DNA of 64,000 nt, taken from NCBI GenBank assembly GCA_023053685.1, contig JALIGW010000004.1, positions 80,298,361-80,362,360 of the forward strand, read 5' to 3'. The translations under genes were made by a program, and so were the position numbers. The notes beneath the pieces were generated by a model, which was not told the origin of the DNA, did not search any database, and saw only the letters and a program-made list of their open reading frames with translations. This DNA is from Diadophis punctatus similis (Eukaryota > Chordata > Lepidosauria > Squamata > Dipsadidae). Below are positions 54,291-64,000 of this stretch, piece by piece (the first letter of the stretch is position 1; every line of letters starts with the position of its first letter).

Positions 54291-54373
54291 ATTCTCCTTT
54301 ATTGGCATCATTTATTTATTTAAATCCTTAAACGTTATTTTATCCTCAGACATATATGTGCCTTCATTCATCC

Positions 54374-54383
54374 ATTCAGCTAT

Positions 54384-54466
<83 letters not shown>

Positions 54467-54562
54467 TTATTTTATTATTATTATTATTATTTTATTTTAT
54501 TTTTTTAATTTTTTAATTTTTTAATTTTTTTTATTTTTTTAATTTTTTTTATTTTTTATTTA
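54374..54562. repeat. (TTTA)n array, LINE tail
   Basis: About 24 TTTA units and further T-rich sequence, ending at the L2-type 3' end that follows. Confidence 0.93.
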
Positions 54563-54640
54563 TTTATTTATTTCATATTTCCTAACTTCCCATCCCCCTC
54601 AGAGAGGGTCTCCAGGCGGTGTACACATTATTTTAATTAT
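54563..54640 (-). mobile_element. LINE 3' end (L2 group)
   Basis: Minus strand TGTACACCGCCTGGAGACCC and TCTGAGGGGGATGGGAAG lead into AAATAAATAAA. Short but with the typical end. Confidence 0.6.
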
Positions 54641-55199
54641 CATTCCTTATTTATTCATTACATTTCTATCCAGCTTCTTCTCCGAAAACTTCAGATGGCT
54701 TATGTGAAGGTCTCCCTTTGTTTTATCTCCACAACACCTTCTTGTTGATGGGTTGGGTGGGGTTGATAACGGTGGGGGTCTGTCAAAGATGCTCTTGTGT
54801 ACCCAGTAGTGAGCAGGTGGTTGGACCCAACGATGGGCATGAATTTCCATCTGGATGATTCTGTGAGACACATTTAACATAGGGAATTCTCTGGTGAAAG
54901 AAGGCCTTGAAGGTGAGTCTTCCCAGGCAAAGGTGGAGGACATCATACTGCTTCTTTTGGTTCCCTGAGATATAGTGGGCTCTTCAGGGAAACCCAGATT
55001 TCATCGTGGTCTCTGCTCACACCAGAGCCAATGGTCCTAGTGATTTACCTCACCACTGATCTTTCTGGTCTCTTGGGATGGATTGAGAAGTTGGACTGGG
55101 GGCAGCACGGTCCTCAAGAGGTGATGGTTCCTTCCTCTGCTACTTCATTGGGCATCTCAAATGCATTCTATTTGTCTATTTTATGTTGAGATCTCCAGG

Positions 55200-55850
55200 G
55201 TTATTTATTTATTTGTTTGTTTGTTTGTTTGTTTGTCACTCATGTACAAGATAGTAGGTATTGGTATAAACATAAACATTAGCAAGGTAGGTACAGGTAA
55301 ATTAGACAATAGGACAGTAGGACAGGGACGGTAGGCACAACGGTGCGCTTATGCACGCCCCTTACAGACCTCTTAGAAATGGGGTGAGGTCGACTGTAGA
55401 CAGTCTAAGGTTAAAGTTTTGGGGGTTTGGGGAAGAAACCACAGAGTCAGGTAGTGCATTCCAGGCATTGATCACTCTGTTGCTGAAGTCGTATTTTCTG
55501 CAGTCGAGTTTGAAGCGGTTTACATTAAGTTTGAATCTATTACGTGCTCGTGTATTGTTGCGGTTGAAGCTGAAGTAATCATTGACAGGTAGGACATTTT
55601 GGTATATGATTTTATGAACTACATTTAGGTCAGATCAAAGGCGACGAAGTTCTAAACTATCTAAGCCCAAAATTTCAAGTCTGGTGGAATAAGTTATTCT
55701 ATTGCGAGCAGAGGAGTGGAGGACTCTTCTTGTGAAATATTTCTGGACTCTCTCGGTTGTATTGATGTCCGATAAGCAGTGCGGGTTCCAGACAGGTGAG
55801 CTGTAGTTGCTCTGGTTAGCAGTGTAATATTGCCAGAGAAAAAGCTATAG
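55200..55850 (-). mobile_element. Non-LTR LINE, 3' end, copy 1 (CR1/L2/Rex1-like)
   Basis: Same family as 62215-62870 (AGGTATTGGTATAAACATA, GGTGCGCTTATGCACGCCCC, GACTCTCTCGGTTGTATTGA). Minus-strand coding is broken by several stops. The tail is (AAAC)n/(AAAT)n (TTTATTTGTTTG on the + strand). Confidence 0.78.
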
Positions 55851-56706
55851 ATTCTAGTTAGGTTCCAACAATTTCACATCTGCAGTAGTTCCTGTTTCAT
55901 TCCCTGGTTTCCATCTATTGGTTTTCTTCTTACAGGAACAATGAAACTGAAGACCTTTTGTCATTTTTAGAACATGGGATTATTTCTCCCGGATTTAGAG
56001 GGAAACACATAGTTTATATGAAGTTGGTTTCCAAATTAATCTGTTAGGAGTTAAGAACTTATTAAATTCATATGGAAAAAAAACAAAACCCTGCCCTAGA
56101 TACTGAAAGAAGGAGAATCATTATAAATGAATCATTGTATGTTATCTTTGGATGGAGGATTTATATTTAAATATAGCTCACATTTTCTTTGTTTAAAATC
56201 CCTTCTGCATCAAAGCAATCCGAGGGGCGCAGAAATTATACACAAAGTGCAAAAAGCTTTCAGGATACGTTTCGTCTTTTTACTTTTTGTCCATGTGCCT
56301 GGCTTTTAATTCACCGTATTCCTGAATAAGTGCTAAAATGTAAACTTACAACATATGACATGAATTGCTAGTCTAATGCAAAAAGGGGATAACTATTTTG
56401 GGCTCCCTTTGAAAGGCAAAATTTCTTAGAAACCAGCAGTGTTTATTTTGATCCCATCAAATTTCCTTCTGGCTAAAGTGAAATGAAATCCATGCCTTTG
56501 ATTTAAAAAGGGAAGGAAAAAAAAAAGCAGAAGGAACAGCTTTCATGATAAATCAGGGAGAACTCATTTTAATTTAATTTCACGGGCTGTCCAAATGAGG
56601 GCCAGATAAGTGGATAGCAATATTGCCAATTCAGATATGAAATATTATATGTTGTATTAATGAGGAGCAGGTGTTGATGATGCCGGCAGAAAAGTAAAAT
56701 ACGGTA

Positions 56707-57320
56707 TAAAAATGAAGTTGCTGAATTGGTCCAAAATGCAGCTGCACGTGCTGTTGTGGGTGTTCCTAGATACACCCACACGACTGCCATCTTACGTGAG
56801 CTGCATTGGTTGCCCATTAGTCTCCGGATGCAATTCAAGGTGTTGGTGATTACCTTTAAAGCCCTATATGGTTCAGGGCCACAGTATCTTCGGGACCGCC
56901 TGCTATTGCATACCTCCCTGCGACTGGTTAGATCACACAGGATTGGCCTGCTCTGGGTCCCGTCAGCTAAACAATGTCGGCTGGCGGGCTCGCGGGCAAG
57001 GACCTTCTCTGTGGTGGCTCCTACCCTCTGGAATCAACTTCCCCCCAAGATCTGGACTATCCCCACCTTATTGGCCTTCAGAAAAGCCGTTAAGACCTGG
57101 TTTTTTCGGCAAGCCTGGGGCTAATGATTGTTGATGCTGGCCCTTGTAATGAAAAGATTGAATGATTGAGTCGACTAAATGTTTTTTATATATTGTTATA
57201 CTGTATTTTAACTCTGTTTTTAAATTTTTTATACTGATGTTATTTGTATTTTTGTTAGCCACTCAGAGTCCCTGTGGAGTTGAGCGGCATATCAATGCAA
57301 GTAATAAATAAATAAATAAT
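56707..57320 (+). mobile_element. L2-group LINE, C-terminal coding end and tail
   Basis: The open frame reads AAARAVVGVPRYTHTTAIL, then RELHWLPISLRMQFKVLVIT, FKALYGSGPQYLRDRLL and SVVAPTLWNQLPP up to KTWFFRQAW. The ELHWLP...I.FK..V.TFKAL.G..P.YL order is that of the L2-clade ORF end. The 3' UTR ends GAGTTGAGCGGCATATCAAT and (AAAT)n. Confidence 0.88.
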
Positions 57321-57371
57321 ACAGGCATTAAATAGTGATTGGGGCTTCTGTGAGAGACAGTTGGTCTACTG

Positions 57372-57503
57372 CAATGTTTCTCAACCCTGGCAATTTTAAG
57401 ATGTGTGGGGCTTCAGTTCCCAGAATTCACCAGTCAGGTTGGCTGAGGAATTCTGGGAATTGAAGTCCATGTGTCTCAAAGTTGCCAAGGTTGCAAAGCA
57501 CCA
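57372..57503. mobile_element. Short palindromic hAT element
   Basis: GTTTCTCAACCCTGGCAATT and AAAGTTGCCAAGGTTGCAAA ends with GAATTCTGGGAATTGAAGTC inside. A target duplication is not clear. Confidence 0.7.
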
Positions 57504-57595
57504 GTCTAATGTTTAAGGTATTGGTCCAAAAGCATCTCAAGCAGGTAGACTTGAGATGAGATCCTTCCTTAGATACAAAAGCCAGCTGTATACAG

Positions 57596-57630
57596 GTAGT
57601 TCTTGACTTACAACTGTGTGTTTAGTGACC
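57596..57630. mobile_element. Tigger-like terminal fragment
   Basis: GGTAGTTCTTGACTTACAAC and AGTGACC after TACA. The rest was lost at the junction with Bov-B. Confidence 0.6.
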
Positions 57631-57631
57631 T

Positions 57632-58390
57632 TTTGATGTTACTCTTTGTGACCCCATGGACCACAGCATGCCAGGCCCAGAGTTTGCCCAAATTCACGTT
57701 CATTGTGTCCATGACACCATCTCACCATCTCATCCTCTGCCATCCCCTTCTCCTTTTGCCTTCCATTTTTCTCAACATCACATCTTTTCCAAGGAGTCCT
57801 CTCATCTCTTTAGGTGGCCAAAGTATTTGACGAATGAGGGTGGATATATGTGTCCCCAGGATAATGTTGCTGAATCCAATCTGGGTCGGTCTCCGGGACC
57901 AGAGGTTTCATCTTCCGAGCTTTCTGACTTTCATTGCAATGAACAAGGACATACATTCAATTTCGCAGCTATTAAAATTGTTGGCCGAGCAGGTACAAAA
58001 ACAGCCAGGGAAATTATTGAAGCCTGGGAAATGGGCCCCTCGTCAGTCAACAGGAGTGCTGATTTACCACCAGCTTATCAGATACTTGGGAACTGAGGAC
58101 TTGGCAGCACAAGGAAACAATAGCCAATGACTTAATAGCCAGCCATCAACACCCCAATCAACAATTAAAAAGCCACACACAACCAGGCACCACATAAATA
58201 CTACACATAGACTAGCCCAAAGTTCCTTGAGGATGGGCTCCAACACAAGTCCAAAAACTCAGAAGACTGAACCTCTGGTCCCGGAGACCAACCCAGATTG
58301 GATCCTGCAAAGTATTTGAGCTTCACTATTGTATCTGTCCTTCCGAAAGAACAGTCAGCATTGATTTCCTTTAGCATTGACTGTCAATCA
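57632..58390 (-). mobile_element. Bov-B LINE fragment, interrupted by a PLE derivative
   Basis: Left part 57632-57830 (CTTTGTGACCCCATGGACCA; CATCTCATCCTCTGCCATCC; AGGTGGCCAAAGTATT) and right part 58308-58390 (AAAGTATTTGAGCTTCACTA; CTGTCCTTCCGAAAGAACAG) are contiguous in Bov-B. Confidence 0.88.
57831..58307 (+). mobile_element. Penelope-like element derivative B with 12-bp target duplication
   Basis: The 477-bp insertion is flanked by CAAAGTATTTGA (57819-57830, 58308-58319). The open frame ends with NEQGHTFNFAAIKI, REIIEAWEMG and SVNRSADLPPAYQ, the close of the PLE GIY-YIG protein. A block with ACCTCTGGTCCCGGAGACC and AACCCAGATTGGAT occurs inverted near both ends (57868-57912, 58262-58307). 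Only the C-terminus of the protein is present, so it could not move unaided. Confidence 0.82.
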
Positions 58391-58520
58391 AAGGCCGCAA
58401 TTAATCTGACTTTATGCTGGTATTTGTCTCCGTTGTTAATTTGTTCTTTAGCTAATAGCTAAGGAAAAATTGCAGTGGCATCCTTTTGTCAATCTGAGTG
58501 GTTTACGTCTTCCTTATATG

Positions 58521-58826
58521 CAGTGGGTGGGCTGCAACCGGTTTAACAACCGATTCGGTGATCGCGCGCTTTGCACGCATGCCTAACACACTTGCGCGCA
58601 GCATTCAAAATACAGCAATTTGAAGCTCAGCTGCTTACCTTCTAAGGCAGCCCTGGTAAGTAGAACAGCGGAGGCACAGAAATCAGATGAGTGCCACGCG
58701 AATCAGATGAGCCAGAAATAAGGAAATATAGGACAGGATAGCACAGGGGCAGGTGGGTGGGGCCAGCTGATTGTCAGAACTACCGGTTCGCCCAAACCGG
58801 TCCGAACCGGCAGCAGCCCACCGCTG
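58521..58826. mobile_element. hAT element with perfect target duplication
   Basis: CAGTGGGTGGGCTGCAACCG and GCAGCAGCCCACCGCTG, flanked by CTTATATG (58513-58520, 58827-58834). Confidence 0.92.
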
Positions 58827-59451
58827 CTTATATGAGTTTTTAGCCGAGGGAAGTAGAGTTGTTACTATCCAATGATCTCATTCATGGAAGGTTTATTATC
58901 TCATTCTGCAGAGCCAGGAACAATTTCAGTGTAAACTCCTATAAATTGTCTGCATATATCCTGCAGTTTTAGTAGTGGCCAAGCAATATGTAAAACCACA
59001 AGAACCGGTTACTCAGGTAGGGGAGAGAATGCGATATAGCATCTACCCATTTCTGTGTAATTGAAAACGTCCGTGAGGTAAATCCTTTCCACAGCTTGTT
59101 TTGTGATTATTCTAGCCACAGTTTAATGCAGCCTCCACTCTGTTTTGTGACCACCACAACAGTTTCAGCAATTGCCCTGCTGAAATTTGACAGCAGAAAA
59201 CAAACCCATTTTCATCAGAAAACAAAGCAAAATTGATCTGCAAGTCACCAGAAAGATGAAATGTGCCTAATGCAAGAACATCCAGGGAAAATAACGGCAA
59301 ACTGAAACGTGAATTTTTACCAGAGCTGCCCAATGCAGCATAATGAAAAACCAGCAAGTGGATAGACTCTTCGTAATGCCTCTCTGGATGTGGAGAGGAC
59401 ATGAGATTAGACACATGTTCTCCATATAGTTGTTCCGTGTGAGGAAACCAC

Positions 59452-59753
59452 AAATCCTCCCGGTTCGCTCTTACCTGTCGGTCGCCGCAGAGCTGAAGAA
59501 GCTGGTGGCGTTTGCGGCGCAGGGCTGCCCCCGCCCGCTTCCCCTGCCCGCCTGGATGCCGCCATTTGCATTCTTTTGCCCTCTGCGCATGCAGAATGCT
59601 TTGCGCATGTGTAGAGGGCAAAAGAACACAAATGGTGGCGTCCAGGCGGGCGGGGGAAGCGGGTGGGAGCAGCCCCGCGCCGCTAACGCCACCAGCTTCT
59701 TCGGCTCTGCGGCGACTGACAGGTAAGAGCGAACCAGGAGGATTTCACCCCTG
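59452..59753. mobile_element. hAT element, palindromic, left end truncated
   Basis: The right end AGGAGGATTTCACCCCTG has its inverse AATCCTCCCGGTTCGC at the left, but the CAGGGGTGA tip is missing there. Long inverted arms run through TCTTACCTGTCGGTCGCCGC and its complement. Confidence 0.7.
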
Positions 59754-60558
59754 CCAAGATAATGGTCTCCCGTGGGTTTAGATCTCTGGGAGACAAGGGA
59801 ATAGCCATCTTGCTCAAACTACAGTTAGTCTTTTAAGGACACTGGGTTTGCACATTTCTTTTACTAATCACTTTCAGAAATTGCTTGTTATCTGCTTTTT
59901 AGCTATTAGAAATCTTTGAATTAACAAGTTTTATAGCGTTGGGTGAGTTTCTTCCAGTCATTAGTGAAACAGGTTTTAAATACAAATTTAAGGACATTTT
60001 TTTTAAAGGAACAGCAAAGGGGTGATTAAAACTTTGATTTTAGAAAGTAACAAACAGACTAAAGATCCAGATAAATTTGAAAAAAAAGATTTGGAAATTA
60101 ATTATAATAATCCTTCCCACGGGAAAGAGCTTTTGCTTTGAATTCGTTTTTTTTAAAAAAATCACAGGATGGGACTTTGAAGATTAGATGCTAGAGGGAA
60201 CTAGAAAGAACTAAAGGTTACAATTAAAGGAAAAGACACTTATATTTGACTTACTAATACAGAATGGGCAAAATATTTAAAACATTGGACACATTGAATG
60301 ATATTTTTGAACTATGGACTCAGAAGTTAATTTTAAGCATGTCTGCCTCTGTAGATAAATTATGTTTAAAAGGTTTTATGAAAGAAGAGTAAGTTTTACC
60401 AGAGATGACTTACAGTTGATTTTAAAATATACTACATTGGACATACAAAAGAAACTGATTGATGTTTTAATAATTAGAAGGGATGTAGACATCACAAACC
60501 AAGAGAGTGACCTGGGTAATTTTCCTACATTGGGTGTATAAAAGAGGCTTGTTGAAAT

Positions 60559-61061
60559 CAGTGGTGGGTTCCTACCAGTGCAGTCCACTCTATAGCACCG
60601 GTAACGGCCCGCTGGTGATGTCATAGTACCGGTGCGGTCGGTTGCCGGTGCCTGGGCACCACCATTTTTTTAAAAAAATTATTCTGCGCATGCCCAGAAG
60701 ACGAGTTTCCGGCACTGCTCATGCGCTGCCTTCCTACCCCACAGTGAGTCCAAGCAGGGGAGGATGGCTGAGGGAGCGTGTGAGACGCTGAAAGAACGGG
60801 CGGCAGGAGCTATCTCCATTCCCCTCCCTTCCGCAGTCCGAGAAGCCACGAACGTGCGGTGATGATCCTAGGCATTTTCGCACGTTTGAGGCTTCTCGAG
60901 CTGCTGAGGGGAGGGGGAATGGGCGGCAGGACCTATCTCAGTGCCCCGCCCTTCAGCAGTCCGAGAAGCCATGCCCACTTGGTCACATGGCTGGCAAGCC
61001 ACACCCACAAAATAAACCACGCCCACAGAGTGGTAGTAAAATAATTAGGAACCCGCCCCTG
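60559..61061. mobile_element. hAT element with perfect target duplication
   Basis: CAGTGGTGGGTTCCTACCAG and AGGAACCCGCCCCTG, flanked by GTTGAAAT (60551-60558, 61062-61069). Closest to 36551; both carry CACGCCCAC(A)GAGTGGTAG near the right end. Confidence 0.93.
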
Positions 61062-62085
61062 GTTGAAATGTTTGTAATTTTGTGAAAAGAGACAAAGAAA
61101 AAATGAAAAGAAAAAAAAATTAGGACATCAATTGAAGGGATTAAAGATCAAGATTATTAAAAGTAAAAGGAAGGGGGGAGACATTCCGGTGGCGATGTCG
61201 AGGCGGCGCAGAGGAAAAAGGATGAGCTCCGTCCTTTAACTCTGAATTTTTCGTGTCTGGGGATCCTTCGAGGACGCGTTGAGTTTGAAGAACCGCGCGA
61301 GACAGAGGAGAAGCCCAGGGGACAACGAGGTGGAAAGCAACTGCCAGCTAGAACGAGGGAATCTCTCTTTAACCGGCAGGAATGCAATCTATCATGTCAT
61401 TTTGACATGGTGGACCAGAGGCCGCGACAACCACATCAGTTTGGGAAGTGAAACAGTGAGCAGCAGACTGTGCTCATTTTTGTTGGCGAGGACTTCCATA
61501 TGGGCAGGGATTGGATTTATTAAAATCAATATCTTAATGATATTGGGCAAACGGAACAAAGCTCCGGTAAAAAGCGTAGCGGCGCCCGAAAAAAAAGAGC
61601 CGAGATCTATTGCAATCTTTTTAATTTCTTCTTAGTTGTTTTGCAAATTCCCTACTTCATCCTGCAGTTGGTGGATTATCCTATTTTCTTTTTCTTTTCT
61701 TTTTTAGTTTGTATGCCAACCACCTCCCTGGTTTGTTTGCATTTTCAAAAAGATGTTGGTTCATATGTTTAATATTGTTTACATATTCAGCTTGTTCTAT
61801 TAGGTTTAATTTATGTTTGTTTAGTGATAACATCTCAATAACTTGTTCGTCTTTCCATTATAAGTACATTTCCACTTTCTAACTATAAGACGGTACTGTT
61901 TTATGTCTAAGGATATTTATCCATGTAGTATAGCTGTATTACTATTATCCTTCTCATTATTTTTCTACTTACATCTTTTATTGGTATAATTATTATGATT
62001 ATTATTACTTTGTTGTTTTGTATGTACAGTGAGAGCTTCTGCACCAGTGACAAATTTCTTGTGTATCTAATCACATTTGGCCAGT

Positions 62086-62985
62086 ATTCTGTTCTGTTAT
62101 GTTCCTTTCCGTTCCATCCCATTCCACCTGTTCTGTTCCATTCCATTCCACGTTTTGTTCTGTTCTGTTGTGTTCAGTTCCATTCTGTTCCATCCCATTC
62201 CACATGTTTATTTATTTATTTTATTTTTATTTGTTTGTTTTTGTCAAGTACATATTGGTGATATACATAGATATAACATTGTTTATATACATAAGATGGG
62301 TACTAATAAAAGGGAACATTAGGACAGGGATGGTAGGCATGCTGGTGCGCTTATGCATGCCCCTTACTGACCTCTTAGGAATGGGGTGAGGTCAACAGTG
62401 GACAGTCTAAGGGTAAAGTTTTGGGGGCTTGGTGACGAAACCAGAGTCAGGTAGTGAGTTCCAGGCATTAACCACTCTGTTGCTAAAGTCGTATTTTCTA
62501 CAGTCAAGTTTGGAGCGGTTCACTTGGAGTTTGTATCTGTTGTGTGCTCGTGTATTGTTGTGGTTGAAGCTGAAGTAGTCGTTGACAGGAAGGACGCTGT
62601 AGCAGATAATTTTATGAGCTACGCTTAGGTCATGCCAAAGGCGACGTAGTTCTAAGCTTTCTAAGCCCAGGATTTCAAGTCTGGTTGCGTAAGGTATTCT
62701 GTTGCGAGTAGAGGAGTGGAGGACTCTTCTCGTAAAGTATCTCTGGACACTTTCTAATGTATTTATGTCCAATATGCGGTGTGGATTCCAGACAGATGAG
62801 CTGTATTCAAGGACTGGTCTGGCGAATGTTTTGTATGCTCTGGTTAGTAGTGTGATATTTTTCTGTGATATATTTCTGTTCTGTTCTGTTGTGTTCCGTT
62901 CTGTTCCATCCCATTCCACATGTTCTGTTCTATTCTCTTCTGTTCTTTGCTGTTCTGTTCTATTCTGTTCTGTTATCAAGGGCAT
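62086..62985. repeat. Degenerate TTCTG/TTCCA array split by a LINE
   Basis: Left arm 62086-62212 and right arm 62875-62985 both contain CATCCCATTCCACATGTT after TCTGTTGTGTTC. The LINE at 62215 lies between them. Confidence 0.85.
62215..62870 (-). mobile_element. Non-LTR LINE, 3' end, copy 2 (CR1/L2/Rex1-like)
   Basis: The minus frame is open for over 150 codons: LTRAYKTFARPVLEYSSSVW, LESVQRYFTRRVLHS, RLEILGLESLELRRLWHDL, then SNRVVNAWNSLPDS. The LEYSS.VW, VQR..T.R and RLE.LGL.SLE.RR series is the usual C-terminal region of CR1, L2 and Rex1 reverse transcriptase proteins. The poly-A-like tail is at the left. It is much better preserved than 55200, so it is probably a younger insertion. Confidence 0.85.
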
Positions 62986-62994
62986 GGCATAGTG

Positions 62995-63181
62995 CAGTGA
63001 TGGCGAACCTATGGCACGGGTGCCACAGGTGGCACGCGGAGCCATATCTGCCGGCACGCGAGCCGTTGCCCTAGCTCAGCTCCAGTGCGCATGTGCGTGC
63101 CCGCCAGCTGATTTTTGGCTCATGTGGAGGCTCTGGGAGGGCGATTTCAGCACCCGAGGAAAAAAAGGTTCGCCATCACTG
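62995..63181. mobile_element. hAT element of the GTGATGGCGAACC family
   Basis: A 15-bp perfect terminal repeat CAGTGATGGCGAACC and its inverse, flanked by GCATAGTG (62987-62994, 63182-63189). 187 bp; relative of 31473. Confidence 0.95.
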
Positions 63182-63273
63182 GCATAGTGCATTGATGAGG
63201 CTAGTCCATGCAACTCCAAAGTTATTAAGAGCTATTATAAAGTATAACATACGCTTCTTTATTAGGTTACACC

Positions 63274-63682
63274 CAGGGGTGGGTTCCTACCAGTGCGGTC
63301 CAGTGCATAGCTCCGGTAGGGACACGCCAATAACCCAATTTGCGCGCGACTGCTCCACCGGGCAGTCGTGCGCGTCGCCATCTTTTTTTTTAAATTTTTG
63401 GGTGCTTTTGCTTCTGCGCATGCATGGAAGCAAAATCACGCCGAAATCTCGCGAGGGGACGCGCGTGCGAGAGAGATTCCGGTGAGATTTTGCTTCTGTG
63501 CATGCGTGGAAGTAAAATCATGCCAAAATCACGCACGTGCGCGCATCCCCTGGCGAGATTTTGGCGCGATTTTGCTTCTGCACATGCGCAGAAGCAAAAT
63601 CGTGCGAGGGGGCGCGCGCACACGAAGCATGAGGAAACGCGGAGCAGCGCACCGGTCTGGGTAAGTGAGCAACTCACCCCTG
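63274..63682. mobile_element. hAT element, GC-rich family
   Basis: CAGGGGTGGGTTCCTACCAG and GAGCAACTCACCCCTG. Flanks GTTACACC and GTTACCCC agree at 7 of 8. Internal inverted TTTTGCTTC/GAAGCAAAAT words as in 20687 and 22964. Confidence 0.88.
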
Positions 63683-64000
63683 GTTACCCCCCATCCCATC
63701 ACTAGCTTTCCCCCACATGATGTGGGATATATATGCAATAAAAGATGAGATCTCGCCATTGCTCTTAAGATTAGTTTCTTCACATCTCATTGAATTCAAC
63801 ATAAGCTTTTGGATGTTATGTTCTGCTACAGAGAATGCATCAAGGAGCTACAGGCAATCACCCATGAATTGGCTGAGAACATTGCTCAGCTATGAAGTGA
63901 GTGCTCCGTACGTATTAAAATGGATAGAGGTTTTTAAAAAAAACACTCCCAAATAGTCTATATAGACACAGTTTGCAACCTCAGAATATTTAAGTAATCC

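Noticed and set aside
54647..54946. A 99-codon minus-strand gene
   Set aside because: No known domain, no homologous copy in the window and no gene context; left unannotated.
61185..61640. L1 5' UTR and start of ORF1
   Set aside because: The opening text around CATTCCGGTGGCGATG is reminiscent of reptile L1, but no ORF1 domain can be seen and I cannot confirm it.

Overview
The window looks like vertebrate, squamate-reptile nuclear DNA, most probably from a snake. The sequence holds no bacterial, viral or plasmid gene organisation. It does hold one vertebrate exon with canonical splice sites, a Bov-B LINE, a tRNA-derived SINE with a Bov-B-like tail (Sauria type), MIR-like SINEs, CR1 and L2-group LINEs, Penelope-like elements (PLEs), a Helitron, many non-autonomous DNA transposons and very large simple-repeat arrays. 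One array is a GATA/TATC array of the Bkm kind first described in snakes.

The only host coding sequence I can support is one 237-bp exon (25292-25528, + strand) of LHFPL3 or a very close paralogue. It encodes the region before and through the fourth transmembrane segment. Everything else is therefore probably intron 5' and 3' of this exon. A pyrimidine tract of about 600 bp abuts its splice acceptor.

Layout: 0.9-3.7 kb MIR-like SINEs and an L2 3' end; 5.1-6.5 kb a PLE remnant split by a hAT element; 7-10.2 kb an unclassified repeat, a tRNA-like/hammerhead-ribozyme candidate and palindromic elements; 11-14.4 kb hAT, Tigger-like and TA-flanked elements; 14.9-17.2 kb a pentanucleotide satellite with higher-order structure; 18.4-24.5 kb CT-rich arrays and five further elements; 24.7-25.5 kb the exon; 25.5-31.9 kb nested CR1, SINE, Helitron, L1-like and hAT insertions; 32.3-34.4 kb microsatellites; 34.8-41.4 kb hAT and Tigger-like elements and a PLE broken by two hAT insertions; 41.5-42.2 kb the GATA array; 42.9-49.8 kb CR1, L2, hAT and LTR elements; 50.4-52.0 kb Bov-B and a SINE with an internal minisatellite; 52.5-54.6 kb hAT, solo LTR and PLE termini; 55.2-58.4 kb LINE fragments and a PLE derivative inserted in Bov-B; 58.5-63.7 kb more hAT elements and a second LINE copy.

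A single GC-rich hAT family recurs throughout, and at least nine of its copies have perfect 8-bp target-site duplications. This allows the order of insertions to be read directly.

Stretches over 300 bp in which I recognise nothing: 1-882, 2141-2827, 4313-5069, 6652-6960, 8095-8480, 8870-9264, 10218-11160, 14404-14908, 17411-18381, 20106-20678, 21119-21841, 22516-22955, 27110-27552, 28940-29397, 29647-30187, 31916-32289, 33320-33690, 34356-34783, 35481-36542 (somewhat GC-richer between 35.9 and 36.4 kb), 38343-38880, 40471-40995, 42331-42860, 43461-44158, 44924-45254, 45482-46081, 47606-48025, 49227-49594, 49821-50432, 51991-52450, 53035-53453, 54641-55195, 55851-56570, 58835-59451, 59754-60550, 61070-62085 (perhaps old L1 5' sequence around 61.2-61.6 kb, unproven) and 63691-64000. 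Repeat assignments rest on recognition of sequence and on terminal motifs, not on a library search.
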